Of a stretch of DNA of 64,000 nt, positions 42,816-57,344 are shown one piece after another (position 1 is the stretch's first letter; each line of letters begins with the position of its first letter). The DNA comes from Progne subis subis (Eukaryota > Chordata > Aves > Passeriformes > Hirundinidae): contig JAKJHU010000461.1 in assembly GCA_022316685.1 (NCBI GenBank), positions 103,104 to 167,103 on the forward strand. The letters are read 5' to 3'. Below the pieces are notes generated by a model, which made no database searches, had not been told where the DNA came from, and was given only the letters and a program-made list of their open reading frames with translations. Position numbers and translations under genes: made by a program.

Positions 42816-43078
42816 ACTGCTCTCTCTGGCCGTGGGGCCAGCGGGGTCCAGGACCCCTCTGGGCGCCCACCCGGAATTTTCTGGGAAGAGGGCTCCTGCG
42901 GTCCTGCTGACTACCCGGGGAAAGACCAGAACCTGCTGGAACTAAGGACAAAAGGTGTGTTTATATTTGAAAATAGGTACCTTGGTATAGGCAGTTGGTA
43001 AGACACTGAGAGACGTCTCGTGCACAACATACGCCTCTTGGGTTTGTTTGTAAAAGTTGTGACAGCTCTGCGGAGCCT

Positions 43079-43580
43079 GGTGTCAGTGGTTTGGTAATCC
43101 GTGTCCCGTAGTGGGGACAGCGGTAACCTGTCTTTGTTGTGTCACCTTGCAGTTTAAAGGTGCCTTGGCAGTCCGTGTCCCGTGGTGGGGACAGCGGTAA
43201 CCTGTCTTTGTTGTGTCATCTTGCAGTTTAAAGGTGCCTTGGCAGTCCGTGTCCCGTGGTGGGGACAGCGGTAACCTGTCTTTGTTGTGTCACCTTGCAG
43301 TTTAAAGGTGCCTTGGCAGTCCGTGTCCCGTGGTGGGGACAGCGGTAACCTGTCTTTGTTGTGTCAGCTCGCAGTTTAAAGGTGCCTTGGCAGTCCGTGT
43401 CCCGTGGTGGGGACAGCGGTAACCTGTCTTTGTTGTGTCAGCTCGCAGTTTAATAGGTGCCTTGGCAGTCCGTGTCCCGTAGTGGGACAGCGGTAACCTG
43501 TCTTTGTTGTGTCAGCTCGCAGTTTAAAGGTGCCTTGGCAGTCCGTGTCCCGTGAGGGGGCAGCGGCGGCAGTGAAATAA
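43079..43580 (+). repeat. 74-bp tandem repeat, 7 copies, in the ERV3 leader
   Basis: The anchor TCCGTGTCCCGT occurs at 43098, 43172, 43246, 43320, 43394, 43469 and 43542. Each unit carries a T-rich stretch ending in GCAG, about 44 bases, then GCGGTAACC, so it looks like acceptor, micro-exon, donor. It lies between the primer site and gag. The leader 43581-44868 after it is long and non-coding, with a TG-rich part. Confidence 0.95.
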
Positions 43581-44868
43581 CGGGTGTTGTTGTTGTGTAT
43601 TAGGAGCAGTGGTGGCTCCGGTTACAGTTTGTGGTTTAAAGGTACCTTGACAATCCATAATCCGAGTGGCGAGCCCGTTCTGGGACGCGAAGGGTCCCGT
43701 TGTGGGTCACAGAAAATCCCGATTGCGGCCCCGAGTGCGCTGGGTGTGTGTGGTGTGAACGGATCCGTGTTTTGTGCTCTCGTGGTTTTGTGTGTTTGTG
43801 TCTTTAGGTGTGGTGCACCGTATGTATCGTGGTCTGTGAGAGTTTGTATTGTAAGCGTTTTGATTTGTGTGATTTTGGAGTGTGGTAGTAACCTGTGTAG
43901 GTGTTTTGCAAGCTTCAGTTGTAAAAGCCTTTGAATTCCCCGCCTGATCAGTGGAGGGATCCCTCTGTTTGCGAGAGTGGAAGGATTTAAAGTGTTTGTA
44001 TTGTATCCAGATTGTGTGCTGGAGGGGAATTAAACTGTGTGTGAGCTTGAACAGCGTGTGCTTTTGGCAACAAGATTTTGCTGACCTTTTGTTAGGTGAA
44101 AAAAAAGAAAAAGAAAAAAAAAGCATTTGTGTAAGTTTAATTTTTTTTTATATTTTGAGCTAAAAGGAGCAAGCGGCGTAAGAAAGGTTTGAAACCTGAG
44201 CCAGCCCCAGCAATTGGGAGGGGTGATTTGTTTCCCCGGTAACCGCAGGGGAATCCAGGCTCTGCAGCCTCGGGCCGTGTCTCTAAACTCACTGTAAAAC
44301 CCTAAGAAGTTCTTTTGGCGAGTGAGTGTTTTAGTTAAAGGGAAAAAAGTTTTTTGCTTGTTTGTGAGGCTCGCAGTTGCTAGAGTGTGTGGTAATATTT
44401 TCAAGTCCTGGTGGTGCAGTCCCTAAGCACAGAGGAGTGGAGAGGCAGCGTGGGATCAGGGTTTACCCCCCACCTCCTTCTCACGGAGGGATTTGTGTGT
44501 GGTGTCCCGGCCGAGATCCGTAGGATTTTTCGGCGAGACTTTGTTGAAACTTCTGGCGAAGTGTGTTTGGGGTCGTGAGGGACCCCTGGCTATTTTCTTT
44601 GCGAGCCTAAAACGGTTGGTGTTTGGAGTTGGGTCTCTCTAAGAAAAGGCTTTGATTGTGTGCAGAAAGCAGAGAGCCCAGAACCTATGCCCAGAGCTAG
44701 CAGAAATAGCCGAGAAGTTTTTGGTGCTGAGATACGCATTGAAGTAGTCTACTTTGTGTTTTGTAACATCTTCGACCAAAAGGGATTCTAAGTATAGGGG
44801 CAAATGAGAGCAAAGAGATTCCCAGAGGAAGCCCTTTAGGGTGTATCTTAACACACTGGAAAGAACTG

Positions 44869-45770
44869 GTGGGCTGTGGTGGTACCGAGACTAAGAGGGA
44901 GCTTGCTAAGCTTTGTACACAATGGTGGCCATTATATAAACTTGATGAAGGTGTGAAGTGGCCAGCAAACGGTACACTGGACTATGAGACATTATTACAA
45001 TTGATGCTTTTCCTTCGACGTGAACAAAAGTGGCAAGAAGTAGCTTATGCTGATATGTTTTTCACTCTGAGGAATCATCCCGAGTGGCAAAGGGATTGTG
45101 GAATGAGGTCACCATCTGACCTTTGATGGGGAAACAAAACTGATTAAAGTTCCCTTTTCCTCAATTGATTTAGAAATTTGGGAAAGGATTGCTAAGGGCT
45201 ATCGAAGTGATCCAATAGGGGTTGCTAAGAAAATGAAGTTTAACTGATAGTAAAAGGGCTAGAAAGAGTAATCCCCAAAACCATAAACTGGTCAGCCTGT
45301 ATATGCTATCAAACAGGGCCCTCTCAAACACCTTCTGAATTTCTAGATCACCTGTGAGACACAATGCCGCCGACACACCACCCTGGATCCTGGATCTGAT
45401 GAAGGAACACAGCAATTAATAAATTTATTTTTAGGACAATCCACAGGAGATATCAGGCAGAACTCCAGAAGATCCGGGGTCCAAACAGCTGGAATTTAGA
45501 AACTTTATTAGATGAGGCCTGGAGAGTTTTTAGTAACCGTGAAGAAGAGTATAAACAAGGGATGAAGAAATTAGCAGCAGCAGTAAAAGAAGGAGAAAAG
45601 GGAAAACATAGGCAAGGTCCACCAAAACAAGACCACCCCGACTAGGAAAAGATCAGTGTGCATTTTGCAAGAAATTTGGTCACTGGAAAAAACAGTGCCC
45701 AGAATTAGGAAGGGTAATGAACATAGAAAAGGTGATCAGAAAAAAGGAAAAAGTAGTTGCTCATGTAAAA
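44869..45770 (+). pseudogene. ERV3 gag remnant with zinc knuckle
   Basis: A matrix-like open piece at 44869-45126 begins GTG-GGC-TGT, so the expected Met codon of a Met-Gly start appears as GTG. It resembles gammaretroviral matrix in its Trp-rich helical pattern (CTQWWPLYKL). Capsid follows in broken frames (45130-45640). A single CX2CX4HX4C zinc knuckle is at 45657-45698. One knuckle and a readthrough-style order fit a gammaretrovirus-like element. Heavily disrupted. Confidence 0.75.
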
Positions 45771-45829
45771 GAGGACTGAGGGGGACCGGAGGGCCCTACC
45801 CTAGGGGACCCTCTGTTATAGTTAACTGG

Positions 45830-48800
45830 GGAACAAAGAAAAAGAAAGTAAATTTTTGATAGACACAGGGGCAACATTTTCAGTGTTAAATAAGGCCCTA
45901 ATACATGTAACCAATGACTATGTTATGGTAAAGGGGGCAACTGGTCATCTGAAAGAGCTTATTTTTGCAAACCATTGAAGTATAAATTGGGAAACAGTGG
46001 GGCATCCACCGATTTTGATACATGCCTAATGCTCCATCTGCACTTTTGGGCAGAGATTTGCTGGAGCAGCTGGGAGCAAAAATAATATTCAAAAATGGGG
46101 AAATTAGTTTGGAGGTAAAGGATCAACAATATGTAGAACTGTTAAGCTTAATGCTAATAACCAAAGAAATTGAAGTGGTAAGTGAAAAGGAAAATTTTAG
46201 GAAAATAATGGATCAATTATTTCCAGGAGTGTGGGCCTCCAATATACCAGCAAGAGCAAAGATGCACTACCAGTGCAAATCAGGCTTAAAGAAGGAGGAC
46301 AGCCAGTAAGGGTTAAACAATACCCCCTAAAGACAGAAGATATAGAAGGGGTTAGCCCAATTATTGAGAACTTTCTGCAGCTAGGACTACTGAGAGAGTG
46401 TCAATCAGATTTAATACTCCTATTCTGCCAGTAAAGAAACCTGATGGGTCATACAGATTAGTACAAGATTTAAGGGCTGTTAACAAGGTAACTGAAGACT
46501 TGTGTCCAGTGGTTGCCAATCCCTACACCTTGTTAACCCACTTAACACCTGAACTAACTTGTTTACTGTTCTAGATCTAAAGGATGCTTTCTTTTGCCTC
46601 CCTCTCCATGAAGCCAGCCAGAAAATTTTTGCATTCGAGTGGGAAAGCCCTAAAACTGAAGAAAAACTCAGCTCACATGGTGTGTGTTACCGCAGGGGTA
46701 CAAGAACTCCCCCACTATATTTGGGGAACAGCTTGCCAAGGATTTAGAGTCCTGGGAACCTCCACCAGGAGAGGGACAGTTACTCCAGTATGTGGATGAT
46801 CTCTTAATAGCCACCCAGACCCAGGAGACATGTGTGGACTGGACGGTAAGTCTCCTGAACTTTCTAGGCCTGCAGGGGTATCGAGTATCCCAGAAGAAAG
46901 CCCAAATGGTGAGGCAAACAGTTATTTACCTGGGTTATGAAGTGAGTGCTGGACAAAGGACTTTGAGGCAGGATCGCAAGGAAGCAATATGCCAGACCCC
47001 AAAACCTCAGACAGCGAAAGAACTGAGAACCTTTTTAGGCATGACAGGGTGGGTGCAGACTGTGGATTTGTAACTATGGGTTGCTTGTTAAACCTCTGTA
47101 TGCCTTGATCACGGAAGGGAGCCGGGATCTTCAGTGGACAAAAGATGCAACCCGAGCCTTCGACCAACTAAAGAAAGTCCTTATGGCAGCTTCAGCCCTG
47201 GACTTCCAAATGTGAGTAAACCATTTTTCCTGTTTTCTCATGAGAAGCAGGGGATTGCCCTGGGAATATTAGCACAGAACTTAGGCCCGTACCGGAGGGC
47301 AGTGGCCTATCTTTCCAAGCAACTGGACACAGCAGCTAAAGGATGGCCAGGGTGCCTCAGAGCAGTTGCAGCAGTAGCAATAAACATCCAAGAGGCACGA
47401 AAATTCACCCTAGGCCAGAAGATGACTGTGCTGGTGTCTCACACGATGTCTGCAGTCCTTGAGGCAAAAAGGGGGACATTGGCTCTCCCCACAGAGATTT
47501 CTGAAGTACCAAGCCATACTGGTAGAACAAGATGATGTTGAAATTGTGGTAACTAACATTGTGAACCCGCTTCCTTCCTCAGCGGGAGTACGGGAGAACC
47601 TGGGATCCATGAGTGCCTGGAGACCATTGAAGCCACCTGCTGGAGCTGCCCAGATCTGAAGGACACCCCGCTTGAGGATGCTGAGACCTGGTTTACTGAT
47701 GGAAGCAGCTATGTCGTCAGTGGAAGAAGGCACGCTGGGTACGCAGTTACCACAAGCAAAGAGGTAATAGAGTCTGAACCACTGCCAACTAATACATCTG
47801 CACAGAAGGCTGAAATAATTGCCTTAATCCGAGCCCTAGAGCTGGCAAAAGGAAAAGAGATCACATCTACACGGACTCAAGGTATGCATTCGGAGTGGTT
47901 CATGCTCACGGAGCCATCTGGAAGGAAAGAGGACTGCTGAATTCACAAGGCAAGAGTATTAAACACGCACAAGAGATACTGAGGCTATTAGATGCCATAC
48001 AGCTACCTGAAAAGAGTAGCCATAATGCACATCAAGGCACACCAAAAAGTGAGCTCTGGAATTGGAAGAAGGGAATATGCTGGCGGACAGAGAGGCAAAA
48101 GAAGCAGCAAAAGGTGAGGTACCTGATAAGGCTGTTGAGGCAGCATTGATTCCAGATGGAAAAGTTTCTATTGAAGGTAAGCCAGAGTACAATAAGAAAG
48201 ATAAAAAACTTATCAAGGTAGAAGAGGCAAGCTATAACCAGGAAGGATGGGCTATAACAGAAGAAGGGAAACTTGTAGTACCCTCCTATTTGTTGTGGTC
48301 ATTAGTACAGAGGGAACATGAGAAAACACACTGGGGAATAGATGCCCTGTATAACCATTTGAAAGAAAGAATCATGGCCAGGAAATTGCAGGGCACAGTG
48401 ATACAAGTAACTCGTCAGTGTAGTCTTTGCCTCCGAACTAACCCTAAAAATACCCCAAAGCCTAAAGTGGGACAAATTGGGAAAGGTTGTGGACCTGGGC
48501 AACAATGGCAAATTGATTTTACAGAACTGCCCAGGAAGGGAGGGTATCGTTACCTATTGGTGTTAACTGATACCTTTTCAGGATGGCCAGAAAGCCTTCC
48601 CTGCCAGGACAGCTAAGGCCCGAGAGGTGACCAAAGCGCTGTTGCAAGAAATAATACCACGATTTGGAGTTCCAGCCACCATATCCTCAGATAGGGGACC
48701 ACATTTTATTTCAAAAATTGTGCAGCAAATAAGTCAGCACCTGGGAATAGACTGGGAATTGCACACCCCATACCACCCTCAATCTAGTGGCCAGGTGGAA

Positions 48801-49290
48801 AAGATGAACCATTTAATTAAACAACAATTGTGAGACTGGGGCAAGAAGCAAATTTGCCCTGGCCCCAGGCTCTCCCATTGGCCTTGTTGTGAATTCGGAC
48901 AAAACCAAGGGCAAAAGAGAAACTAAGCCCTTTTGAAATATTGTATGGAAGGCCATATGCAGTTCAAGGGGGAACAGCATCCATTCAAGCAGGGGACGAA
49001 ACCCTACATGGATATATGGTGGCCCTAAATAAACACTTAGAGAAATTGAGAATATGTGGCTGGAACTCAAAACAGAGAACTAGATGGCCAGCACATGATG
49101 TACAACCTGGGGATTATGTGTATGTTAAGTCTTTTGCAGAAAAAAAACCTTGGAACCACAGTGGGAAGGACCATTCCAGGTGCTCCTCACTACCTTCACT
49201 GCAATCAAGATCAAAGAACAGAAGGCCTGGATCCATCACTCCTGAGTGAAGAAAGCCCCAGAGGGAATTTGGAAGGCCACACCAGGCGAT
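45830..49290 (+). pseudogene. ERV3 pro-pol, gammaretrovirus-like, many stops and frameshifts
   Basis: Protease DTG near 45861. RT pieces 46231-47073 have YVDD at 46789-46800 with the Leu-Gln before it typical of gammaretroviruses. RNase H FTDGSS lies near 47690-47710. The integrase HHCC is near 48310-48430, with a DFTELP Asp near 48516 and SSDRGPHF near 48690. A C-terminal GPF domain near 49160-49200 ([15 protein letters not shown]) is the gamma-type end. There are at least eight breaks, so no product is expected. Confidence 0.85.
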
Positions 49291-49349
49291 AATGAACTGA
49301 AACTGAAGCTCACTCGGAACAACAAATAAATGGACTAATAGCTATTATG

Positions 49350-50065
49350 GACATTATGTGGAAAGTTGTAACTATTGTAGTAAATGTATCCAGGCAAACA
49401 AGACAACTTCACTTGTGTGTATAGGACAAGGTTGTGTCTGTCTTAGGACAGCGTGCCCCATCATAAAGATAGACAGCCAAATTGTGAATGAGACTCAATT
49501 CAATTTGTGTGTTTGCAATTTTGTTAGAATTAAGGGATGTGATTTTTCCTATCGGGCACTTGTAATATCACACATATCACACATATATAAAAGCCAACTT
49601 ATCCACTGTTCAGAAGATACTGCCTGTGCCCATAGGAATGATTTTGACTCTAGTTGCTCAATTTTTAAAACATCATGAATTGAGAGAAATCTTAAAAAGA
49701 AATTAGAGATGGAGGGAAAAAGACATTAATTACGATACACCATGACACAGAGACATCAAAGGGGTTTCTAAAAGGCTTGAGGAACATTTGTCTCATCTTG
49801 GTGGGATGTGCTTTTTGGGTGGTCACCGCCAGCAACCAGTATACTGAATGCCTTAATCCCCCCTATAGTTGTGTCGCTTATTTTAGTCAGCATAAGTTTA
49901 GTGTCATCTGTTGTAATACTTGTTTAGAATTAGAAGATGCTACGACGAGTGGCAGCTTTAACATCACTGTCAAAGGCGTATGGCTTGGTCTTGAGAGACA
50001 CCAGCTGTACAGCTTGGATAGATGAGGAAGACTTTGTATATTGAGTAAAGGAATTCACTCATTTC
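49350..50065 (+). pseudogene. ERV3 env-like remnant
   Basis: Two open pieces (49358-49678 and 49777-50025). The second starts with a possible signal peptide (MRNICLILVGCAFWVVTA in the frame) followed by Cys-rich sequence with an N-glycosylation site. No transmembrane-subunit motif was found, so most of env is missing. The call rests on position between pol and the 3' LTR. Confidence 0.45.
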
Positions 50066-50082
50066 AAAGAGGAGGTGGGGAA
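50066..50082 (+). promoter_or_regulatory. ERV3 polypurine tract
   Basis: AAAGAGGAGGTGGGGAA abuts the 3' LTR. Confidence 0.8.
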
Positions 50083-50539
50083 TGAGACATTAAATTTGAA
50101 GAATTAGGGATTTTAGGAAAGTTAAGATAATAAGTTGCTGAATCAGCTACAGTAGATAGGTAAGCTTTGTTCCCAGTTAACAGAAGCCAGATCTTAGATA
50201 AGATATCCCGGATTTAGTAACTCATTGCTTGTCAGCTTTATGTTTGTGTATTGTGCATGTAACGAAAACCAAAATGTGATAAATAGGACATAAGATAGCT
50301 GCAGACTTCCTGCTTAAAGGACCCATTGAACACAGGAAATTAAGTTCTATTTGGGTATTCAACACTTTGTAAATAAAAGGCTTTGTAATTGCCTGTGAAT
50401 TTTGTGCATTAGGGAGCTATCCCATGTGCAGCCTAGCCATAATAAACATACACGTTCTAACATTAAATTGTTAAGAGTTTTTGTCTGTCACAGCTGGGTA
50501 TTGATACTCGATCAATACCCATATTTCTCTGATGAATCA
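50083..50539 (+). mobile_element. ERV3 3' LTR (457 bp, internally deleted)
   Basis: Starts TGAGACATTAAA and ends GAATCA. Compared with the 5' LTR, a block of about 200 bp is missing after GAACACAGGAAA (near 50340). No target duplication is evident (CTCC on the left, GGGA on the right). Confidence 0.9.
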
Positions 50540-50892
50540 GGGAACATACATCTTTCTGCTCAATGGTTAGTTTTGCAGCCATCAAACCCTCTCCCTTCCA
50601 CGAGCCTTAAAAAAGAAAAGAAAAAAAAAGATAAAAAGGTGACTTCAACTAGAATATACTCATCACTCCAGTGGGTCAAAGGAAATAATCTCATGGAACT
50701 TTAGCCAATCGGACCAGTCTTCCTCAACCAGAAGGTTATTGGTCTGGCCCCCAGAGAAACTGTCCAGAAAATTGTATTTTTTCTCTAGGGAAAGTCTGAA
50801 AGCGACTTTGAAACCAGTCCTGAAGGTGCTGGAGAATGCTTCCAAAGGAGCCAGAAAGAGGCTCCAAGGTTCAGGGACCGACCATTTGGTGT
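50540..50892. other. Spacer after ERV3, no feature
   Basis: An A-rich run at 50611-50637; otherwise nothing recognised. Confidence 0.5.
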
Positions 50893-51433
50893 TCCATTTG
50901 TAGGAGCCTTTCAGGAGTGGAGCTGAAGCCCAGAGCGATAAGCCTCTGCGGTGGAAAGGCCGCTTGGGGAAGCTCAGGCGAAGCAGTCAAGCTCACACAT
51001 GCACACACGCCACGTGGGCAGCTCAGCAAGGAGAGGCCAGAAGGCCTTTGCCCTGGATCAGTTCCAGCCAGGTTTATTTCCAGAAGCCCAAGGGGAATCC
51101 AGATTGGAAAGGGGAGCACGTGTGCCGGTCTGCAGCTCAAGTGTGAGCTTCAGCAGCCCAAGACCTTGAGGCACGGGGCAGAGCAAAGGGCAGGAAAGGT
51201 CAGTGTCCTCTAGGGAAAACGGGGCCAGTCCCCGGGAACCCCAAACCAATGGAGACCAGAGGAAAGGAGAACCCAAAGGGCCAGGGGAATCAGGGGGGGA
51301 GAAACTGAGGCAAACCATCGTGTCCAGAGCCCCATTGGGAAGTTCTCTGTCTCAGGCTGGGCAGGTGACTCTATGATCTGTCCTGCCAAGGCCAGGCCCT
51401 AGGTATTATGGCAAGGGGCTGCAGGGACTCCAC
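50893..51433. repeat. ~550-bp dispersed block, copy 2 (inverted)
   Basis: Inverted copy of 34066-34645, followed at 51590-51950 by A-rich CCCCAAAATTCC units like those of RAB4-like intron 1, although no RAB4 exon is present here. Confidence 0.85.
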
Positions 51434-52329
51434 AGCTGGCGTCCATTCTCTGCAGCCAAGTCCCTCTGCCTCCCGTGCCCTCTCTGCCAAAGGTGGTTCA
51501 TTTCTATTCTTTCACAGGAATAGGCTTAGCACATCTAGGTCAGGGGGCTGTGAGGCTTCAGGCCAGCTGTTCAATGACATATTCAGGGATCCAAAAATAC
51601 CCCCAAATTCCCTCTAGACACCCCAAAATTCCCAAATATTCCCTACAGACACCCCAAAATTACAAAAAAAATCCTATAGAGAACCCAAACTTCGCATGTT
51701 TGGACCCTAATTCTCTAAAGGGACCGAAAAATACCAAAGAATTGCCTAGAGGAACCCCAAAAATCACGTTTGGGGACACCAAGAGCTAAAAATTCCCAAA
51801 AGAGACATAAAAATTTCAATGTTTGGACCCAAAATACAAAAAATTCCCCCAATTCCCAAAACTCTCAGTACAGGCCCCCAAATTCCAACAATTTCCCTAC
51901 AAATACTCCAAAATTCCCTTTAAGGACCTCAAAATTCCAAAAATTTGAGTGGCTTTGAGGTGACAAAGCCCTCTTGGCTTTTGGAGTGGGAAGAGATGGA
52001 GAACACTACATAAAATCCCCTAAGAACACACAGATCCTCCAGAATTTGACACCAAATCATAAATTCAGTCAAACACCTGTGAAATGATGGGACTTGAGCC
52101 ATCTTTGATGAATTCGTTTCTTTTTAACCCTGTTTCAGCTGTTTTCAAGGGATGAAGATAATTCAGAAGAAAATGAAGGCCAAAACAAAAGAATAACCAG
52201 CCAGGTGTCTTCCCACTATGGATAACAGGGAATGTGGGTCACCAGGGCTCTGCCCAACGCGGGTCCTCCAGTGGAGGATGGAGTTGGAGCAGTGCACGAA
52301 GCTCTCCACACTCAGGGCACTCACAGGGC

Positions 52330-53659
<1,330 letters not shown>

Positions 53660-53779
53660 CCTGCAAAGGTTTGGGAATGGAAATCCTGTCTGGGGGGAGA
53701 ACAAGGGATGAGCACGTTGAGTTTGAAGGTCTCTCTGCCCAAGGCATCTCTAGAAGTCACTGGGCATCTGGGGTCCATA

Positions 53780-55080
53780 AAAAACAGGCAATTGGGAGTG
53801 AGTGGATCTACACTGGGGCAACTGGGACAACTGGGAACATGATGAGAGGGACTGGGACTGTCCAGGGGCAACTGGGATAATACTGTGAGGAACTGGGAAC
53901 AACTGGAACTTTGATGGGGGAAATTGGGATCATACTGGGATCACAGTGGGAACAGCTGGGTCCAAGCTGGGAAGAACTGGGACCACACTGAGGGTGATGG
54001 GAATCATACTGGGAAAGACTGGGAATGGCTATGAGTAACTGGAATCATGCTGAGAGCAACTGGGATGAAGTGGGAGTGACTGGGAGCATGCAAGGGTGAC
54101 TGGGACATACTGGGAGAGACAGGGGGTCACTGGAATCATACTGGAGGCTACTGAGGTCATGCTGGCATTGACAGGGAGCAACTGGGAATCACATTGGAGC
54201 CACGGGCACCACACTGGAAGTAACTGGAATTAGACTGCAAGTGACTGGAATCATACTGGGATCATACTGGGAGTGACTGGAATAGTACTGGCAGAGACTG
54301 GGATCATACTGGAGTCAGACTGGGAGAGACTGGAAAGGTGCTGGCCATGATTGGAACCATACTGGGGGTGACTGGGTGCAATGGATCATACTGGGAGTGA
54401 CTGAGATTTTAGCGTGACTCACTGGGATCATACTGGAAGTGACTGGAACTATACTGGGAGTGACTACGGGTCCCACTGGGATCATCCTGGGAGCCACTGG
54501 GATTACAGTGGGTGTGAATGGATCCTCACTGGGGGTTACTGGGAGCTGCTGGGCCCATGATAGCAGGAAAATGTGAACACACTGGGAGCAACTGGGATCA
54601 ACTGGAAGGTGCTGGAACCATGCTGAGGGGACTGAGATCACAACTGGGATCATACTGGGAGTGACTGGGAATAACTGGGAAAGAATGGCATCATTCTCAG
54701 GTAACTAGAGCAACTGGGACAACTGGGAGTGACTGGGAATGACTATGAGCATGCTGAGGGCAACTGGGATATACTGGGAGGGTCTGGAACCATACTGGGG
54801 GGACTGGAACAACACTGGGAACAGAAGGGACCATGCTGGGAATGACTGGGACCACACTGCAGGAAACTGGGAGTGACTGGACCTACACTGGGGGCAACTG
54901 GGAGTGACTGGGAACATGATGAGAGGGACTGGGACTATTCCAGGGGAAACTGGGATCATTACTGGGATCACAGTGGGAACAGCTGCAGCCATGCTGGGGA
55001 GAACTGGGATCACACTGAGGGTGATGGGAATCATACTGGGATTGACTGGGAGTGGCTGTGAGCAACTGGAATCATGCTGA
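53780..55080. repeat. ACTGGGA array, second copy
   Basis: 1.3 kb direct copy of the 32820-34065 array, with block-wise identity and scattered indels. Confidence 0.9.
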
Positions 55081-55086
55081 GTGTGG

Positions 55087-55670
55087 AGTCCCTGCAGCCC
55101 CTTGCCATAATACCTAGGGCCTGGCCTTGGCAGGACATCATAGAGTCACCTGCCCAGCCTGAGACAGAGAACTTCCCAATGGGGCTCTGGACACGATGGT
55201 TTGCCTCAGTTTCTCCCCTCCCTGATTCCCCTGGCCCTTTGGGTTCTCCTTTCCTCTGGGTCTCCATTGGTTTGGGGTTCCCGGGGACTGGCCCCGTTTT
55301 CCCTAGAGGACACTGACCTTTCCTGCCCTTTGCTCTGCCCCCGTGCCTCAAGGTCTTGGCTGCTGAAGCTCACACTTGAGCTGCAGACCGGCACACGTGC
55401 TCCCCTTTCCAATCTGGATTCCCCTTGGGCTTCTGGAAATAAACCTGGCTGGAACTGATCCAGTGCCAAGGCCTTCTGGCCTCTCCTTGCTGAGCTGCCC
55501 ACGTGCCGTGTGTGCATGTGTGAGCTTGACTGCTTCGCCTGAGCTTCCCCAAGCGGCCTTTCCACCGCAGAGGCTTATCGGCTCTGGGCTTCAGCTCCAC
55601 TCCCAAAAACCACAACGCAACAGCTTTGGCCCAAAATTACCCAAATGGGCCTAAAATCTCCAGCACCTGG
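55087..55670. repeat. ~550-bp dispersed block, copy 3 (direct)
   Basis: Near-identical to 34066-34645. Just after it (about 55640) homology switches from the direct repeat of the left arm to the inverted repeat. Confidence 0.88.
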
Positions 55671-57035
55671 ACTGAGACCCACACCAAGTCAGCGCCAGAA
55701 CCGGCACCAGCAACAAGACTGAGACCGACACCGAATCCGAGACCGGCACCGACAGCGGCGCTGCTCTGGGACGGGCACCGAGACCAAGACTGGGACCAGA
55801 ACCGACACCAGAACCGACACCGACACTGCTCCGGGAGCCGGGCCAACACTAGGACCAGAACCAACGACAGAACTGAGACGGCACTGCACAGGCACCTGGA
55901 CTGAGACTGAGACCAAGACTGAAACCGGCAACAGAACTGGAACTGGGACCAAGACTGAGACCAAGACCGGCACCGGAACCAGCACCGAGACTGGCACCGC
56001 TCTGGTACTGGGACCGAGAATGAGATTGGCACTGGGAGCACTCCGGGACCAAGACAGGCAGTGGTACCGACACTGGGACCGGCACTGATCCAAGACCGAG
56101 ACTGAGGCCGGGACTGAAACCGGGCCTGGCACCGAGCCTGGCAGCCCTGGAGTGTGTGCCATGCAGGACCAGACAGACTGGGATCATGCGGACTGGCACC
56201 TTGTAGGCTGGGATTGTACACACTGGGATCACACGGACTGGGATTTCACAGGCTGGCAGCGCATGGATCAGAACCACAGAGACTGGGATCATACAAACTG
56301 GGATCATATGGAGCGGGATGGCTGCACCGGAACGACGCGAACCGAGGCGGTCCCGCCCGGCCCAGGGCTCCCTCCCAGTCCCGCCCGGGTGTGCGGCCAA
56401 AACTGCCCGGAGCGAACGCGGCGGTCCCGGAGCGATCCTGGAGCCAATCCCGGAGCGATTCGGGGTCCGATCCCCGTCCCGGTGCCGCCTCCAGTCTCAA
56501 GTCTCAGTCCCGGAGCGCTCCGGTGCTGATTCCGGTCCCGGTGTCGATCTCGATCCCGGAGCGGTGCCATTCTTGGTGCCGGTGCCGCTTCCCGTTCCAC
56601 TCCTGGTCTCCGTCTCGGTCTTGGACTCGGTCTCAGAGCGTTCCCGGTACCGGAGGCGGTGCCAGTCTTGGTCCCGGAGTGCTCCCAGTGCCAGTCTCAG
56701 TCTCGGTCCCGGAGCAGTTCCAGTCTCGGTGCTGGTTTCCGGTGCCGCTCTTGGTCTCGGTCCTGGCGTGCTCCCGGTCTCGGTTCTGGCCGCAGTCCTG
56801 GAGCAGTCCTGGAGCGCTCCCGCGCCGGTGCCGGTTCCAAAGCATTCCCGGTGCCGTCCCAGTGTCGCTCTTGGTGTCAGTCTTGGTCCCTGCACCGCTT
56901 CTGGTGCCAGGTTTGGTCTCGGTCTCGGTCCCCGTGCCAGTCCCAGAGCGGTGCCGATCTCGGTTCCGGTGTCAGTCTCAGTCTTGGTGCTGGTGTCGGT
57001 TCTGGTGCTGATCTCGGTCTTGGTGTCGGAGATTT
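55671..57035. repeat. ACCGGC arrays and 15-bp-type units, right arm
   Basis: 55671-56150 and 56440-57035 are ACCGGC-type arrays. 56155-56320 holds diverged 15-bp units (TGGGATCATGCGGAC). 56330-56440 is the GC-rich spacer. Inverted partner of 37060-38235. Confidence 0.85.
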
Positions 57036-57069
57036 TAGACCATTTTGGGTGATTTTAGGGCAAAGCGAG

Positions 57070-57344
57070 CCCTTGGAGGAGGGCGCGTCCCCTTGGCCAC
57101 GCCCCCTCTCCTCCTCGTTCCCGCCCTTTCCTTGGCCCCGCCCCTTTCCCCTGCCGGGCCCTGCGCTTTCCCTGAGCCCGCCTCATTTCATTCCTTCCCT
57201 GCGCTTTCATTGGCCGCAGCTCTCTTCTCCATTGAGCCCCGCCTATCTGCTGGCGCGTTGTCTCCGGCGCATGCGCAGACTGCTCGGAAGTTACCTCCCC
57301 GGAGTGCCGCCATCTTTGCTGCTGGTCCCCGACGGGGCTCCCGC
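57070..57344 (+). promoter_or_regulatory. CpG promoter of the RAB4-like unit, right arm
   Basis: GC boxes (CCCCGCCCC near 57135, CACGCCCCC near 57100), CATTGGCCGC near 57208, a GCGCATGCGCA box near 57268 and the complement of AAGATGGCGGC near 57308. It leads directly into exon 1. Confidence 0.7.
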
